A DNA stretch of 64,000 nt from Echinococcus granulosus (Eukaryota > Platyhelminthes > Cestoda > Cyclophyllidea > Taeniidae). The translations under genes were made by a program, and so were the position numbers. The stretch covers positions 39,685 to 103,684 of the forward strand of contig NW_020170563.1 in the NCBI RefSeq assembly GCF_000524195.1. The letters run 5' to 3'. Shown here in pieces: positions 52,601 to 62,100 of this stretch; the stretch's first letter is position 1; each line of letters begins with the position of its first letter. The notes under the pieces are model-generated. The model was not told where the DNA came from. It saw only the letters and a program-made list of their open reading frames with translations, and searched no databases.

Positions 52601-55600
52601 GTGTGGAAGGGAGTGTTTATCCTGGACACATAAATTTCTTATCTGAACGAATTAAACAAATCCAAAAGATAGCTACTAAATTTACCCGTTAACTGCTTTA
52701 CGTCATGTACTTTTGTAGGCGGAAGATGTGTCGCTGACAATGTTTGTGTGTACTGCACAGAGACGAATTTTTATTTTGTGGTTATGTCCTCTAGGAGTGG
52801 GTTGGAATGTTCGGAAATGACGAAAGCAGAACTCTGCATAGGTTAAAAAGATTTGTTAAAGTAGTCACGAAAGTGAAATTTCAATAGCAAAGCTAATTGA
52901 GGATGTTGGATGTCCATGCACTCACCTATAACATCGAAAAAGTTGTCACACTGGGAATAATGCAAGTTAAGAATATTTAGTCAATGAGGTCGGTAACTTT
53001 TCAAACAGCTCCCTTTATTACGAATTTTGCACTTTAAGCATACAATGGATTTCCCATGTTCCCCGGTATAATTTTCATTCCTTCGTTACGAGTGCATTCG
53101 ACTGTTAGGGAAAAATGGGTATTTATCATATTTCTAAATGTTCTATGATTCAATGGAGCATAAATAAGTTCTTAAAGGGTAAAATGGAATGTGTGAAATG
53201 CCATAATGGTTTACTACTGAAAATCACAACTCTGCAAGATAGGGGTAGATTCCGCAGTATTCCAGAGGGCCTACTTAATTGCGCAATTTCGAGGGGAAAT
53301 TCAATGATGTCTCTTTCCGCATTTCCATTTTGTCGTAGAATACTCGTAAGTTGTTTCAATAAAACATACTTATATGAGGATTTTTTCATTATTAAATTCC
53401 CACCGGAGTTAGCTTACAAGGTGTATCAAAACTTTTTTCGCTTTTATCAACCAGAGGATAATAAAAGGGCAAAAGAGGTTTTTCCTGGAGTTTGTCCTGA
53501 AATTATCGTGCCAAGCGCATAACATCTAAAAAGGCAAATTATTCCAGTTCTGCATGAATTAGTACGTTTCTTGACCGAAAAAGTAGCAGCGCACTAAACG
53601 AGGGGGGAATTAAGTTATTTGGACTAACAGAAATACAAAATGTAATTTGAACGAGAAAAACATGATAATGTATTCCATTGATGTGATCAAGACCTTTGGT
53701 GCTGAAGTAACCCCAGGGTCTAAGGGTCTTTATGTGATAATTTCGCCTTAATTTGTGTTCAATTTAAGTGCAAAACGCCTTCATTATTCATGCCATGTGA
53801 CGATTTTTTATGCCAAAGCAGAACTCAATTACGATGAATCTTGTGAAGGAAATAGAATATTGGCGTTTTGACCACCAACCCGCACGAAGTGGAGGCAGTA
53901 AAGTTTGCCCTCTTAAAATTGCCCGAAAATTAGCCTTCAAAGTGTAGTGAAACTATGTTAGAATGAGACACTCTTTTCCAATATTAATTTGCTTTCCTTA
54001 AATAAAACCTAGATAATTAAGTAACTAAAACATTAATTTCACCTATTGCAGGAAAGTGAAATAAATGAGAACAATCCAAATAAGAAAAACATCCAGTCAT
54101 TTTTAGATGCTTCCTGATTTAAAATGCGTTTTGGACCAATGAGGCGAGGTGATTTATCCATAAGATTCACAACTGTCCTCTTCTTCCTAGTTATTTTTGA
54201 ATTTATATTCTGCTGCATGCCTAAATATTCATGCTCTACAACCGCTTATTTAGTCAACAAATAATTTAATCACCCTAGACTTAACCACAAGGCGTAAAAC
54301 CTTGACATTTCAACCAACGCAGCCGTTCATTCACCTAAGAATTCAGAAAACAAAGCTTTTATTCAGCCATTTACTCTAAGGTTACGCTTAAAAAGTTTTT
54401 AAAAACCGCACCGAAATAAAAAACCATTCAAATGAAGATTCGCCCTGGAAGTTTAATGTGTTTTAACACATTCTATGGAAGGATCTCCAGGAAAAATCGA
54501 CCGTCAGTTGCTCTATCATTCCAACATGATGCCAAGCGTCATTAATTTACTTACTAAATCAACTGAAAGTCAAAATTCATCAAAATGAAATATGGTTTTC
54601 CTCAGATTAAGACCATTCTACATCAATTTCATTGTCCTTCATGCGTTTTGTGTAATTGCGGTTTATATGGATTTGTGTGCACGAAATGCAGTTGACTTAT
54701 GCATTAGGAAAGTGGGGAGACAAAGAAAGTCTAAAGAAAACAGAAATGGTAGTTTTACAAACTGTTACGACAAAATTTTACTTATGCTAAAGTAGGATTT
54801 ACAACACTTAAAATTCGTTTTCCTTTTGAAGTGCATGGTCGAAGGTGCACCATGTCTTCACACACGGCAGCTTATTAAATTAGTGTTCACCATGGATCTA
54901 AATCAGCCCCAAAATTTCACATACCTTTGATACCCACTTTCATTAACTGAAATCTCCATGAGTACGTTTAGGCTACAACCTACACGAGGGAAATCGAATC
55001 TTAGCAATTCAGTTATCAACACATCCGACCATCAATAACATATACACGCCGAGATTCTCTCCAGAGCTATTATGCTAAACACATTGAAAATACACAGAAA
55101 CGAGACGTCTGTCTAGAACCAATGTCACTTAAAAAGATAGCATACGTTGAGACACTCGAAATGACTACCCATAAGCACGGAATTTACTAGATGTTTCGCA
55201 ACAAGTGCATACGATCACCAAATCGCACCATTCAAGAGGTTCAGACACTACTTTTTGACGAAAAATGATGATGGAGACTACTCGTTTGATGAAATCAGAA
55301 ACTTCAATTTTTAAATGGATGTTTAATGAAAATTGGCGGTAATTAGTGACAGAGATGGGATTTCCTTAGGATAATTTATGTTCCGATAGGTTTGATTGCA
55401 AGAAAAAATCCGAATATTGGCGTTTCATCGACCATTGCCGCAAAACAACTGTGAACAAGTGCAAAAATATTAAGAGGTCTCAAAGCAGGCAGCAAAATTC
55501 CAATTTTCGTACTTATGCTTTAAAATGTTTACAGGAGACCAAGTAAAGTAAGGGGAACTAAAACGATTATTTTAACATTCCTAGACGATATCTATTAACT

Positions 55601-58600
55601 TCCCAAAGAAATCGCACATATTTTTTCATTTACAGACATTTTGCGCTTGTTCAATTTGAAGCAAAATTGGCTTCTAGATTTCTACAGAATCCGATGGTTT
55701 TTTCCAACACCTTGATTGTCAGAGTATTCAAAGAAAATCGACCATCACAGTTCATATGGCCTATTTTTCTAGTTTGACACCAAGTGTGTAATTTTTAATC
55801 AGAACAACTCTTAACTAAAAAATAAAAATTTGGTAACTTTCCTCATACCAAGAACATCCTATATCGCCCCATTGTATTTCAAACCGAGACAATCTATTTG
55901 CGGCACGACTTATACAAATGATCGTCATCAAATTGGTAAAGATTGTATGCCACAAATGTGTGGCCTACAAATACAGAAAATAAAATGGGGACATCACACA
56001 TAAAAGGTGGCAGCATCACATGTGTATTTTAAGTAGGTCAATATTCCAAATAATGCCAGCAATACCCGAGATATATCACTTTAGTTGACTAGACTTAAGC
56101 GTCTCAATCAAAACACACATAGAATCTTTTTGAAAATTTCAGAACAGAATAACCCTCATTTCCGATGCCTGTCGTCTTCGTACAAGAACAAGATCCTATT
56201 GCCATTTTCACATGAATATCCGTTTGAAAAGACAAAAAAGTTGGAAATTTTGCATTGATTGAATGTCCTCTTAGTGGACTTATTTTACTACGGAACTGAT
56301 TACAAGAAAAGACGGCAAAGCTGGCATTATGACCATCAACACTACCGATCATGCCAGTACAGATGATTAGTAGTGCTGATAACTAGGCGCACAGAAAATA
56401 GGATGACTGCGATGTTGTGTAGCGTCGTGCATTGCTACTCTAGTGAGTGGGTGGATGGAGGCAAAGTCAACTGTGTCAAACGAATGGGAGGGTTATTGCA
56501 ATCATCGACACCACCACCACGGGGAAGAACATGTAAGCCCACTTTTAGTTTTACCTTTCCCATCCCTTTAGGTGCGTGGGTGGATGTGGGTGCGTATGCC
56601 TCCGCAGAGGTTTGATTGATACATCTCCAGTGGACTACTAACATTGCAATTCACCTTGAAATCGAGTGCATTCATGTCTGATGGCATGGCTTATCTATAC
56701 ATTCCTATCTCCGTCTTTTGTCACATCGAACTCCATATCATCCATTTACTACAGATTTGCAACAAAACCGAAGCCAATAAAGTCCATGACTCCAGCAAGG
56801 GGAGTAATAATGGAATTGGGACTAATCATAAAATGTTTTGGTTGTCGTGGCTAGACTATGGCGTAGCGTTACCACCAATATTCCCTTAGAAATAGGTGAT
56901 TCATGAACCTTGGAATCCGTGTAATCAATGTACTTCTATTTCCTTGCTTTTCCATGGCGCTAAATGGAATCAATAGCCCCATTATCCTGATTAACTTTGC
57001 TTGTTTCAATAATGAGTTTGCAGGTCAGAAATCACTTTGACTTTGTTCAAAAACCAAGTTTAACCTTTTGGTTAAAAAATACCCCAAAAATTGGCATTAA
57101 AAACGAAATCTTGCCGCAGACAATTCGGAATATGACGAAGTAGTATAAAAAGAAAATATTTTAGTAGGTTGAATGGATTCCCATTTAAAAGAGAAAGTAT
57201 CGAATTAACATTCCGAAAATTAAGGTGCCATCGTGATTAGCATCATCTTAGTCGGAAAAAGGCATCTTGCACCTTAACCTAATTATATTTGAAAATCTGA
57301 TATCCAGTAAAAAACAGTAGCCAGATCTTTGGGTTAATCAAGAATAGCGTACATCCCTGGCCAATCAACTCGGGACAGAAAACTTGCCAAGGTTGCACAC
57401 CGCTTTTTAATGAGGTCAAATGTAAACCTCGCGTGCATTGGATGATGAGAATGCCAGCAGAGGTAGCGATGGTAGTAGTAGTCGTAGTCCTAGCGGTCAA
57501 CACTGCCATTTTCATACATGCGATTCAGCATCGGTCTGCGTTCTGTGAAAATGCTACTAGAAAAATCCAGGCTAACAGAACATTTTGTTGTTTAAGTGAG
57601 GTAGCCAATGACATTGGTGTGAATTAACTGTCATATTCACATCTATTTCATAAAAATTAATAAGGGCTGGAAGTTGTGCATAAATGAAGACTGAAAACAA
57701 GATTCCGTAGTATGGTACCTATCGTGGTCAAAAACCAAACCCTCTGCCAATTCCGTGTACTGCTGCCATGAACGCTAATCGAAAGGATCTTTAAATGCGT
57801 GAACTTTTCAACGATATCGAAGAGCTATGCCTTTTAGGTAATGCCTTTTAATTGAGTTTGGCCTTACTATGACCTAGACAGATAGACTTCACCCAGCAAA
57901 TAGCCTTTATGTGACAAACCCATTGGCCTGCGAATTGGCCTAGATAACGGCCGCAGGAGCGCTTGAGCTTACCTATTGTCTATTTAAAATGCTCTGAAGA
58001 TGGCTGTAAAATGCGATATCAAGCACTGGTAAAATGACTTATTTTCGCTGAAAATGCAACCCATTCTGTTACCGATCGGCAGTGTTGAAAGGAGCCAGCA
58101 TAGTTAGGAAAAAGTAACTTTACGTGCTATTTTAAAGACTGCCAAACTAATATGTTTGCCCAATCTTTTATAATTGTGGACAACCTAATTCCAAATTAGC
58201 TATTTCACCGACGGTTTAACCGAATCTTAAAGGATGACACTTTTTGAGACATTTAAAAGAGGTGCGTTCGTTTTGGAGGTTAACCCTCACATAAAGCAGT
58301 GACTTTGGCATAGAACCGGTGCTGAGCTCATCTTTGCTCAATGTCTTTAAGAATATTAAAGATCTAACCGTTAAGGCTGTGCTTACAACCAAGTAAAACA
58401 TTAGTCAGCTTGCATTTGTTTTGAAAAAAGCTTTCAAATTATTCTGCAGATAGGCATCAAAAAATAAAGGATCGTCTTAGTTTCTGAAACATTATTGCTT
58501 TCTCCTCCCATACGATAATAAATGGTTCGTCTGAATCTTAGAATGTTCTTTAGCGTGAGTACCCATGACCATTATCACAACCCAACGACGAACCAGCCAA

Positions 58601-59197
58601 TAGAAATGAGGGGTGGAGATATGAAGGGGAGGCTGGAGAAGTGACTCACAATAGAGTGCTTCATTACGATGACGAAACCAGACGGTGACATCAACACGAT
58701 GACCCTCCTGATCAAACATCTCCCCACCGACCTTGAGGACTTGGGTGTCCTTGTTGCTCTGACGAACATTCATCACCGCAGCTCCTGCAGACATGTTAGA
58801 TCGAAAGAGAACGAGGAGGAAAAGAAAATTTCAAATTCCCACAAAAGAGTGGACACAGAAAACCACTCCTTCTTCCTCCTCTCTCGATACCAATTCACGG
58901 GCTGTGTGCATGTAAGTATCCGTGTGTTTGTGGGCTTGCAATCGACCAAACTGACCAATGGGAAGCGTGGAGGCTGGCATTCACGGTACTTGGACGACTA
59001 GAGGGAGTGCAGTGATTGGATCCCTGGCAGGCTGTGATGTGTGCTATCACATGCGTGTGGTGCGGATAATAGTTGCCGTCATTGCAATCCCGCGTACAGG
59101 CACACAAAAACAAGCCAATTAACGTCCGCCACTTGCGGCTGGGTGGGGAAGACCGGCCCTTCTTGTCTGACTCACCCAGATCTCGCCACATTGCCAT
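16531..59197 (-). CDS. Tensin-like focal adhesion protein (SH2 + PTB), 20 coding exons
   Basis: Tensins are cytoplasmic adaptors that bind integrin tails through a C-terminal PTB domain, phosphotyrosine proteins through SH2, and actin. SH2 directly before a C-terminal PTB is diagnostic; Shc has the reverse order. Joining the listed exons gives 3321 nt (1106 codons plus stop), or about 1175 codons with the longer exon 13. Approximate residues: novel N-terminus 1-112; LD-like motif (IDGLLDDL) 136-143; coiled coil 220-265; Ser/Pro/Arg-rich linker to 820; SH2 823-930 with FIIRAS carrying the phosphotyrosine-binding Arg; PTB 960-1106. No PTEN-like phosphatase or C2 module is visible, so this is a short tensin or an internal-promoter form. 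Exons 1, 9 and 10 are least certain; introns reach 12.3 kb. Confidence 0.88.
17466..17510 (-). CDS. Tensin exon 19 (45 nt)
   Basis: The acceptor TTCGCTTTAG and donor CTCT|GTAAGT enclose 45 nt, phase 2 in and 2 out. It encodes FNAIELKNRGVADS, completing the PTB between DPEER and IFAIV. Only this frame is open. Confidence 0.78.
17594..17849 (-). CDS. Tensin exon 18 (PTB core)
   Basis: The acceptor CCTCTTTTTAG enters phase 1 with the G of exon 17. Encodes CDVLYLGSMDVFPLQGESAV, AVEQVLSQ and SIPANKILYCAYDPEER. Donor AGT|GTATAT, phase 2; an alternative GTGTAT two bases earlier would break the join. Confidence 0.9.
18947..19195 (-). CDS. Tensin exon 17 (SH2 C-half)
   Basis: The acceptor GTTTTTCAG enters phase 1. 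Encodes VRTFLLNRVKGGDAVHLRGF and FPSLAAFVHDHTIHQGALPV, the C-terminal half of the SH2, then a linker rich in S, P and Q. Donor TTCG|GTGAGC, phase 1. Confidence 0.93.
19261..19545 (-). CDS. Tensin exon 16 (SH2 N-half)
   Basis: The acceptor GATGTTACAG enters phase 1. Encodes the SH2 opening YHWFRPSASRQEAIQML and the signature GRFIIRASKSQPNSYALVVR. The donor CCGC|GTCTAC is weak but is the only phase-1 GT that joins exon 17 through a 65-nt intron. Confidence 0.9.
19960..20048 (-). CDS. Tensin exon 15 (GC donor)
   Basis: The acceptor CTGCTCTTTAG enters phase 2. Encodes VLSRQHGGRVVSEHRSRTV and WSNVN. It ends AACG|GCAAGT in phase 1, joining GT of exon 16 to make glycine. The adjacent frames either stop or miss exon 16's phase. 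Confidence 0.75.
20049..23854 (-). other. Tensin intron 14 (3.8 kb), no supported gene
   Basis: Unique AT-rich DNA. It holds a 172-codon minus-strand frame (20211-20729, TTG start) with no recognisable motif and no good splice bounds, treated here as chance. Confidence 0.6.
23855..23915 (-). CDS. Tensin exon 14 (61 nt)
   Basis: The acceptor TTTTTGATTATAG enters phase 1 and the donor CACC|GTAAGT leaves phase 2. Encodes RSYSASGGNRGQYFSGAQS; CC plus A of exon 15 makes proline. Both splice sites are near consensus. Confidence 0.85.
24090..24359 (-). CDS. Tensin exon 13, long form (alternative 5' splice site)
   Basis: If the GTAAGT at 24296 is skipped, the frame continues for 69 more codons rich in P, T, S and R (for example RPPAVTAVVAPPTTSTAGAT) to a weaker donor CAGCA|GTACGC, also phase 1. 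The added 207 nt keep the frame, and their G+C is far above intron level, which argues they are coding in some transcripts. Confidence 0.55.
24297..24359 (-). CDS. Tensin exon 13, short form
   Basis: The acceptor GTATTAAG enters phase 1 and gives SKMFSEHQMHSVDGDRASTT. The strong donor ACAA|GTAAGT leaves phase 1 and joins exon 14. A second acceptor (GGCAG) lies four bases downstream. The region beyond the donor stays open and coding-like; see the long form. Confidence 0.75.
25336..25486 (-). CDS. Tensin exon 12
   Basis: The acceptor TTTACTCTTAG enters phase 0; donor GCAG|GTCAGC, phase 1. Encodes YLRSSRRMSETGYGE, then SLLPIGRGIQDLESGSSAAT and PRAGSHTA. A second frame is also open but is less like a tensin linker and fits its neighbours less well. 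Confidence 0.75.
25487..27803 (-). other. Tensin intron 11 (2.3 kb), nothing seen
   Basis: AT-rich unique sequence between GTAAGC at 27803 and CTCTTAG. No exon or RNA gene supported. Confidence 0.6.
27804..27878 (-). CDS. Tensin exon 11 (75 nt)
   Basis: The acceptor CTGAAACAG and donor GAG|GTAAGC enclose 25 codons, phase 0 in and out. The frame ends AHQENLRRRNELNQQTE, hydrophilic and helix-prone. The other two frames stop before the donor. Confidence 0.72.
27998..28072 (-). CDS. Tensin exon 10 (75 nt)
   Basis: The acceptor TGGTTTCAG and donor CGG|GTGAGT. In phase 0/0 it reads KHRLEPSAKRTSINTQTHSV and joins exon 11 correctly. A second frame (phase 1/1, APPRTFSQTNIHQYSNTLRN) is equally open and would suit the phase of the upstream exons but cannot join exon 11. 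Confidence 0.6.
28359..28420 (-). CDS. Tensin exon 9, 3' end uncertain
   Basis: The acceptor TTCCTTCATTAG enters phase 1. The frame reads EENRRKPPLMTRISRTSSNA and stays coding-like to about 28275. Ending at GCC|GTTAGT (28359) gives the phase 0 needed by exon 10. An alternative CAG|GCGAGT donor at 28301 gives phase 1 and would force the other reading frame of exon 10. Confidence 0.45.
28639..28785 (-). CDS. Tensin exon 8
   Basis: The acceptor CTTTTTACCAAAG enters phase 1; donor CGAG|GTATAT, phase 1. Encodes RLIPCSPKKPPYPPVSLYDY, a proline-rich stretch followed by a tyrosine, then MASDQTIANATNES. P-V-S-L-Y-D-Y could be a phosphotyrosine or SH3-ligand site (inference). Confidence 0.75.
28958..29031 (+). 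repeat. Dispersed repeat, copy 2, abutting gap
   Basis: Inverted copy of 15599-15672 (74 bases, two mismatches by eye), also ending at a 100-N gap. Lies in the intron between tensin exons 7 and 8. Confidence 0.9.
29032..29131. other. Assembly gap (100 N)
   Basis: Exactly 100 N. The right flank (GGCCCCTAGGATGG) resembles the far flank of the 15499 gap read on the other strand, consistent with a collapsed repeat. Confidence 0.99.
30603..30642 (+). repeat. Diverged third copy of the gap-flanking repeat
   Basis: Contains GAATGCTACCGCTAC preceded by a TTTCACG-type segment and TTTGAG, aligning with copies 1 and 2 at roughly 80% by eye. It marks the element as a dispersed family, not an assembly artefact alone. 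Confidence 0.6.
30874..31317 (-). CDS. Tensin exon 7 (444 nt, Ser/Arg/Pro linker)
   Basis: The acceptor TTTTGTCTTTTAG enters phase 1. Encodes a disordered segment with SMPRRSIRETSVRVQGG, a His/Gln patch, PLPPPIPTPTSPGSQ and an acidic stretch (EVKKEDDDSE), ending TIIHRRTIRR. Donor CGGA|GTGGGT gives phase 1 for exon 8; a GTAGTC four bases on would give phase 2. Confidence 0.85.
31318..35506 (-). other. Tensin intron 6 (4.2 kb)
   Basis: Mostly AT-rich and unique. It contains a conspicuous G+C-rich island at about 33780-34010, described separately. Confidence 0.6.
33780..34010. other. G+C-rich island inside tensin intron 6
   Basis: Open in several frames on both strands. On the minus strand an acceptor (ATACCTTAG) and a consensus donor (TTCGG|GTAAGC) bracket 47 nt, but the length is not a multiple of three and exons 6 and 7 already join in phase. 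Could be an unrecognised exon, a poison exon or a mobile-element remnant. Confidence 0.4.
35507..35832 (-). CDS. Tensin exon 6 (326 nt)
   Basis: Enters phase 2 at GGCAG or at a TAG six bases later (both keep phase); donor TTCGA|GTAGGT, phase 1. Encodes DMEVTGTDFGIRDPDNMTLY, then HSPERIREHMGEVRTPPLSR, several Tyr/Ser sites and GGATSPRNFSLS. An internal ATG at 35816 could serve as a start for a shorter form. Confidence 0.82.
35833..37676 (-). other. Tensin intron 5 (1.8 kb)
   Basis: The first 300 bases upstream of exon 6 (about 35880-36180) are open in three minus frames and contain a basic, Lys/Arg-rich reading plus an alternating purine-pyrimidine GTAC/GTGC tract near 36010-36050. No phase-consistent exon can be drawn there; an internal promoter is possible. 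Confidence 0.45.
37677..37933 (-). CDS. Tensin exon 5 (coiled coil)
   Basis: The acceptor CTTTCGTTGTCAG enters phase 0; donor TGAG|GTAGTC, phase 2. Encodes LTSNLSKVDLLSVDNRS, then a heptad-like helix EEN-REQRLIDELMETRRELQRT that should form a coiled coil, then GLNYGSTLKVPINNEAS. Confidence 0.85.
37934..40555 (-). other. Tensin intron 4 (2.6 kb), nothing but short repeats
   Basis: AT-rich. An ATTC-rich low-complexity tract (CATTCATTCA-type units) lies at about 38640-38810. Confidence 0.6.
40556..40812 (-). CDS. Tensin exon 4 (contains LD-like motif)
   Basis: The acceptor TTCATCCATTAG enters phase 1; donor AAACCG|GTGGGT, phase 0. Encodes NYQTLDGYRSRTYSESRGH, then AEIDGLLDDLNRMR, which fits the LD consensus (L/I-D-x-L-L-x-x-L), then RRHMKRGREPVDVYLQKP. 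Confidence 0.85.
40813..46121 (-). other. Tensin intron 3 (5.3 kb)
   Basis: AT-rich, with a G+C-richer patch open on both strands at about 44090-44390 and a GATGACC-type short direct repeat near 42868-42900. No exon fits the phase 1 to phase 1 join of exons 3 and 4. Confidence 0.55.
46122..46301 (-). CDS. Tensin exon 3
   Basis: The acceptor TATTTTTGTAG enters phase 1; donor ATTC|GTACTC, phase 1. Encodes LDSGGNLHGPLDLKHSSKLD and a basic Ser-rich stretch. It can be joined in frame either to exon 2 at 58650 or to the alternative exon ending at 46383. Confidence 0.8.
46383..46695 (-). CDS. Tensin alternative first (or internal) exon
   Basis: ATG at 46695 opens 104 codons (MFEVRQGTEASVREHAWPY, later ETRIWRLCASLQSVLERSRT) to a GATATGT|GTGAGC donor in phase 1. 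With exon 3 this leaves an 81-nt intron. Upstream the frame is open to an AG at about 46750, which would make it an internal exon. Local G+C is high and a TG run lies just upstream, as in a promoter. Confidence 0.5.
46717..46740. repeat. TG dinucleotide-rich tract
   Basis: Imperfect TG/GT run on the plus strand, immediately upstream of the alternative tensin start. Confidence 0.7.
47710..47736. repeat. ATT trinucleotide microsatellite
   Basis: About eight ATT units with one insertion. Confidence 0.85.
50010..50109. other. Assembly gap (100 N)
   Basis: Exactly 100 N. Flanks are not the repeat seen at the other two gaps. Confidence 0.99.
51120..51152. repeat. TA-rich dinucleotide tract
   Basis: Two ATATATAT runs separated by GCATGTACATAG. 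Confidence 0.75.
58650..58784 (-). CDS. Tensin exon 2
   Basis: The acceptor AACATGTCTGCAG enters phase 1; donor CTATT|GTGAGT, phase 1. Encodes AAVMNVRQSNKDTQVLKVGG, then GHRVDVTVWFRHRNEAL, a beta-rich segment I cannot assign to a domain. T plus AT of exon 3 makes tyrosine. Membership of the tensin gene rests on strand, phase and order. Confidence 0.62.
59176..59197 (-). CDS. Tensin exon 1 (proposed start)
   Basis: ATG in good context (A at -3, G at +4) opens MAMWRDL and reaches CTGG|GTGAGT in phase 1, matching exon 2. Another frame through the same donor is also open but leaves the wrong phase. A more distal 5' exon off the right edge remains possible. Confidence 0.45.
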
Positions 59198-62100
59198 CTT
59201 CGGTTGGTCCTATTGCGACTGAAACAACCTTGCCCTTACCAGAGGTCTTGAAAATTTTGTTGGAGCCGCAGAATCAGTTCAGATTGCCGACCTCAACTCA
59301 AATGTTTAAACGAATATCAGCTTTGCATTCCTTCTTGACGAAATACTCTTTTAATCTGTCGATTCAGTGAAAATATAAAATACGCCTTCATGTGATTCTT
59401 TTTTGTTAGCGTGCAAATAAAATTCTGGCCCTGAATAGATTATTAAAGTTACAATAGGTGTACCTACAATAACATGCGTACGGAGTTTGACGCATCAGTT
59501 TACCGCTTCTATATTATCATGTGAAAGCACCGTTAAAGTAAGAACTTTAATCATAGAAGATTGTGGGTAATGATGAATAGAATCTAACGTGGTATATTCT
59601 TAAGCCAAGATTTTTCATGAGTGTGTTGTTAGTGTGTTTACTTCGAACTTAGGCAGACAAGTCTGGGAATGTTTTGTCTGGATTTCGACGGTCCCACATC
59701 AATGCTGCATCGCTCAATATGAATGAAAAAGTTGGCTTCCCAGTTTTATTTACAGTCTGACCGTTTAAACGAAGGGACGGAAGGCTGAAAAAGTAGTTAA
59801 AAGGCACTTTTTCCCAATCATAACTATTATTATTATTTTCCGTAATTTACCACTTTATGATGGACTAACCATTCGATAGCCCTGTTCCACTACCCATTTA
59901 ATTCGATGAATAGCGAACATTTTATGATGAATATGAAGAGTCTATCCCCTCAAAAATTTAAAAAGCTACATTCGGTTTGCAACAAATTACAAATTTATCT
60001 CAATACATAAACATTTGTATCATACGGGAGATCTGCTCTCATAGGGTGGCACACTTCAACAAAATCAAATCAGGGAGTTTTAAAAGTGGCTCAAACTCTC
60101 ATCATTATTTCATAAACTTTTAATTTACCAATTCTCTGTCACATGCAGCTAGTCCAATTTTTCACCATAGTGGGTTATTCGTACCCCATTCTTGAGAATG
60201 CGATCTTGCATATAACACCATTGGTTGTATTTGAGACGGATAAATGTGATTGGGAGGCTTAGACGGATCCTGTAAACTTCGGAATCACTATACAATTTTG
60301 CCTGATGTGGAAGTAATGTCTGATAACTACTTTCGGGATATAAAACGGCGTTCTTTTGTAAGAGTTTTATTTGGCCGAAATAATTGCCACAATGTGTTTT
60401 TCTGGCAATAGACATTTTGACGTAGTGCAGGCAGTGCAATTTTCAAACAAGAGTTGTAGATTGTTGACGAATTTCGATCGGTTGAAGAAAGACAGAGTGC
60501 CTATTTTAAGATCTACCACTTTTGCTTGTGACACTGAGATGTTTTGGTCTGTTTTAGTTACGCCACATACGTGAGACACGTCAAACCAAAAGGTAGTGAC
60601 TAGGATTTGGAGGGAACAAAAACATCAATCAACTGGTACATCAGAACAATAAACCATCGAGACCGTGAAGGCCAATTTTTCCCTAAGATCCTGGTAGCAA
60701 ACACATTAAGGAAGGCGTGATTCATGATTCGAGGTTAAACCGGGCTGCAATTGGTTATAACCATTCTCGGGTTGTTGAGTTCTGAGCTGTTTATTATTAA
60801 AACTCATTCAGTTTCATGACAGAAAGATTTGAATTAATTTGTGGAAATTTCATGCCACGTATTTCTGGGCATGCATGTTAAGAATGAAGAAATTTCCAAT
60901 GCTTCTTTAGCCAAACACTCGTATCTCTCCAGGTTTGAAGCTATGTATAGCTAGAGAGAAATAACTTTACCATTTTATATGCTGGCGTGAAGAAGTATGC
61001 CTTATCCAATGAGTTCTAAGAAGGTGCAAAAACAGATTACTAAGAAATAGTACTAAATCTACGGCTTTACATAATGCAAAGAAAAAACTAACCTCACGGA
61101 GTTAAACACGACTTCATTATATCGGTGCTTCTTATTCTATTTAGCTGTTGAATAATTTAGCTTTCCAAATAAATGCTCCAATGTTTTTTTCTTTACAAAA
61201 GTGCGGAATGATGGAAGATATTACTAACCTAATTGTCAGCAGCCGATTTACCATTCGCAGTATAGCACTTTGACTTCGCATCCGCAATTGAACACTTCCA
61301 ATGATGTCGAAAGGCATTACCATCAAGGACAAAAACACACCTACAATGACATTTAGTTACTGTTTTTTTTAGATTCAAAAGGACTTTATTTTACAACTTC
61401 CAACATAAATTTTCCAGAAATCATTCAGCTTCCCTTACAACAGAAATCAACAGAGTAGTCCACATCCATTTCATTTTGCTAAGAATGATGGAAAATTCCC
61501 AATTTTCACACATTTTTTGACTAGTTCCAATACAATTTAACCTTACTCTGCTGTTTATTTTTTCTTTGGCAGGAAGTAGTTTATGAATTCAGGACAGGTC
61601 TTAGTAGACATCTACAACTGTCGTGAATGCCGATTACCAGTGCACTAAATAGGCCTGCACATCTTTATGCATCCTTTAGAGGAAGATCGTTTTCTCATCT
61701 GACCCTCTTTTTGTTGAGTGCCGTTCCTGGTAGTGTCGGTTTCTACCCATCTGCGCCGATCATCACAACTGCATCCAAGTGAAGTGTAATTAACCTTAAG
61801 GCAATAAAGGAGATCATACAGTCTTGAAGCTTTTAATAATTCTTCAACTATGATGAAATTTATTTGTCATTTCTGCTATTCGTGGATTCTGTCAAGTGCA
61901 TTTATTTACAAAGTGCCACTTAAGGCAAAAAGTGAATTGACAAAGGGTACAATTTTTAACTCACCTGATTATCGTGGAAACATTGACCTGAATAAACAAA
62001 TCTATTTTAATAAAATAAAAATCGTGAATTTGTCTACAGGCTTCATTCACGTTTATTCATCATTTCCATCTAACTGCCGTTTTAATATCGCCTAATTATC

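Larger units (their letters stand above)
46746..58649 (-). other. Tensin intron 2 (about 12 kb with exon 2 upstream)
   Basis: Holds no phase-compatible exon that I can support. Contains an ATT microsatellite, a TA-rich tract, an assembly gap and a 148-codon minus-strand frame at 48254-48700 of unknown meaning. Confidence 0.5.

Noticed and set aside
56373..56644. Overlapping frames on both strands near 56.5 kb
   Set aside because: Short, locally G+C-rich and Pro/Gly-biased, without splice signals or motifs.
57460..57500. Hydrophobic plus frame (run of Val) near 57.4 kb
   Set aside because: The valines come from a GTA/GTC trinucleotide run; no other coding sign.
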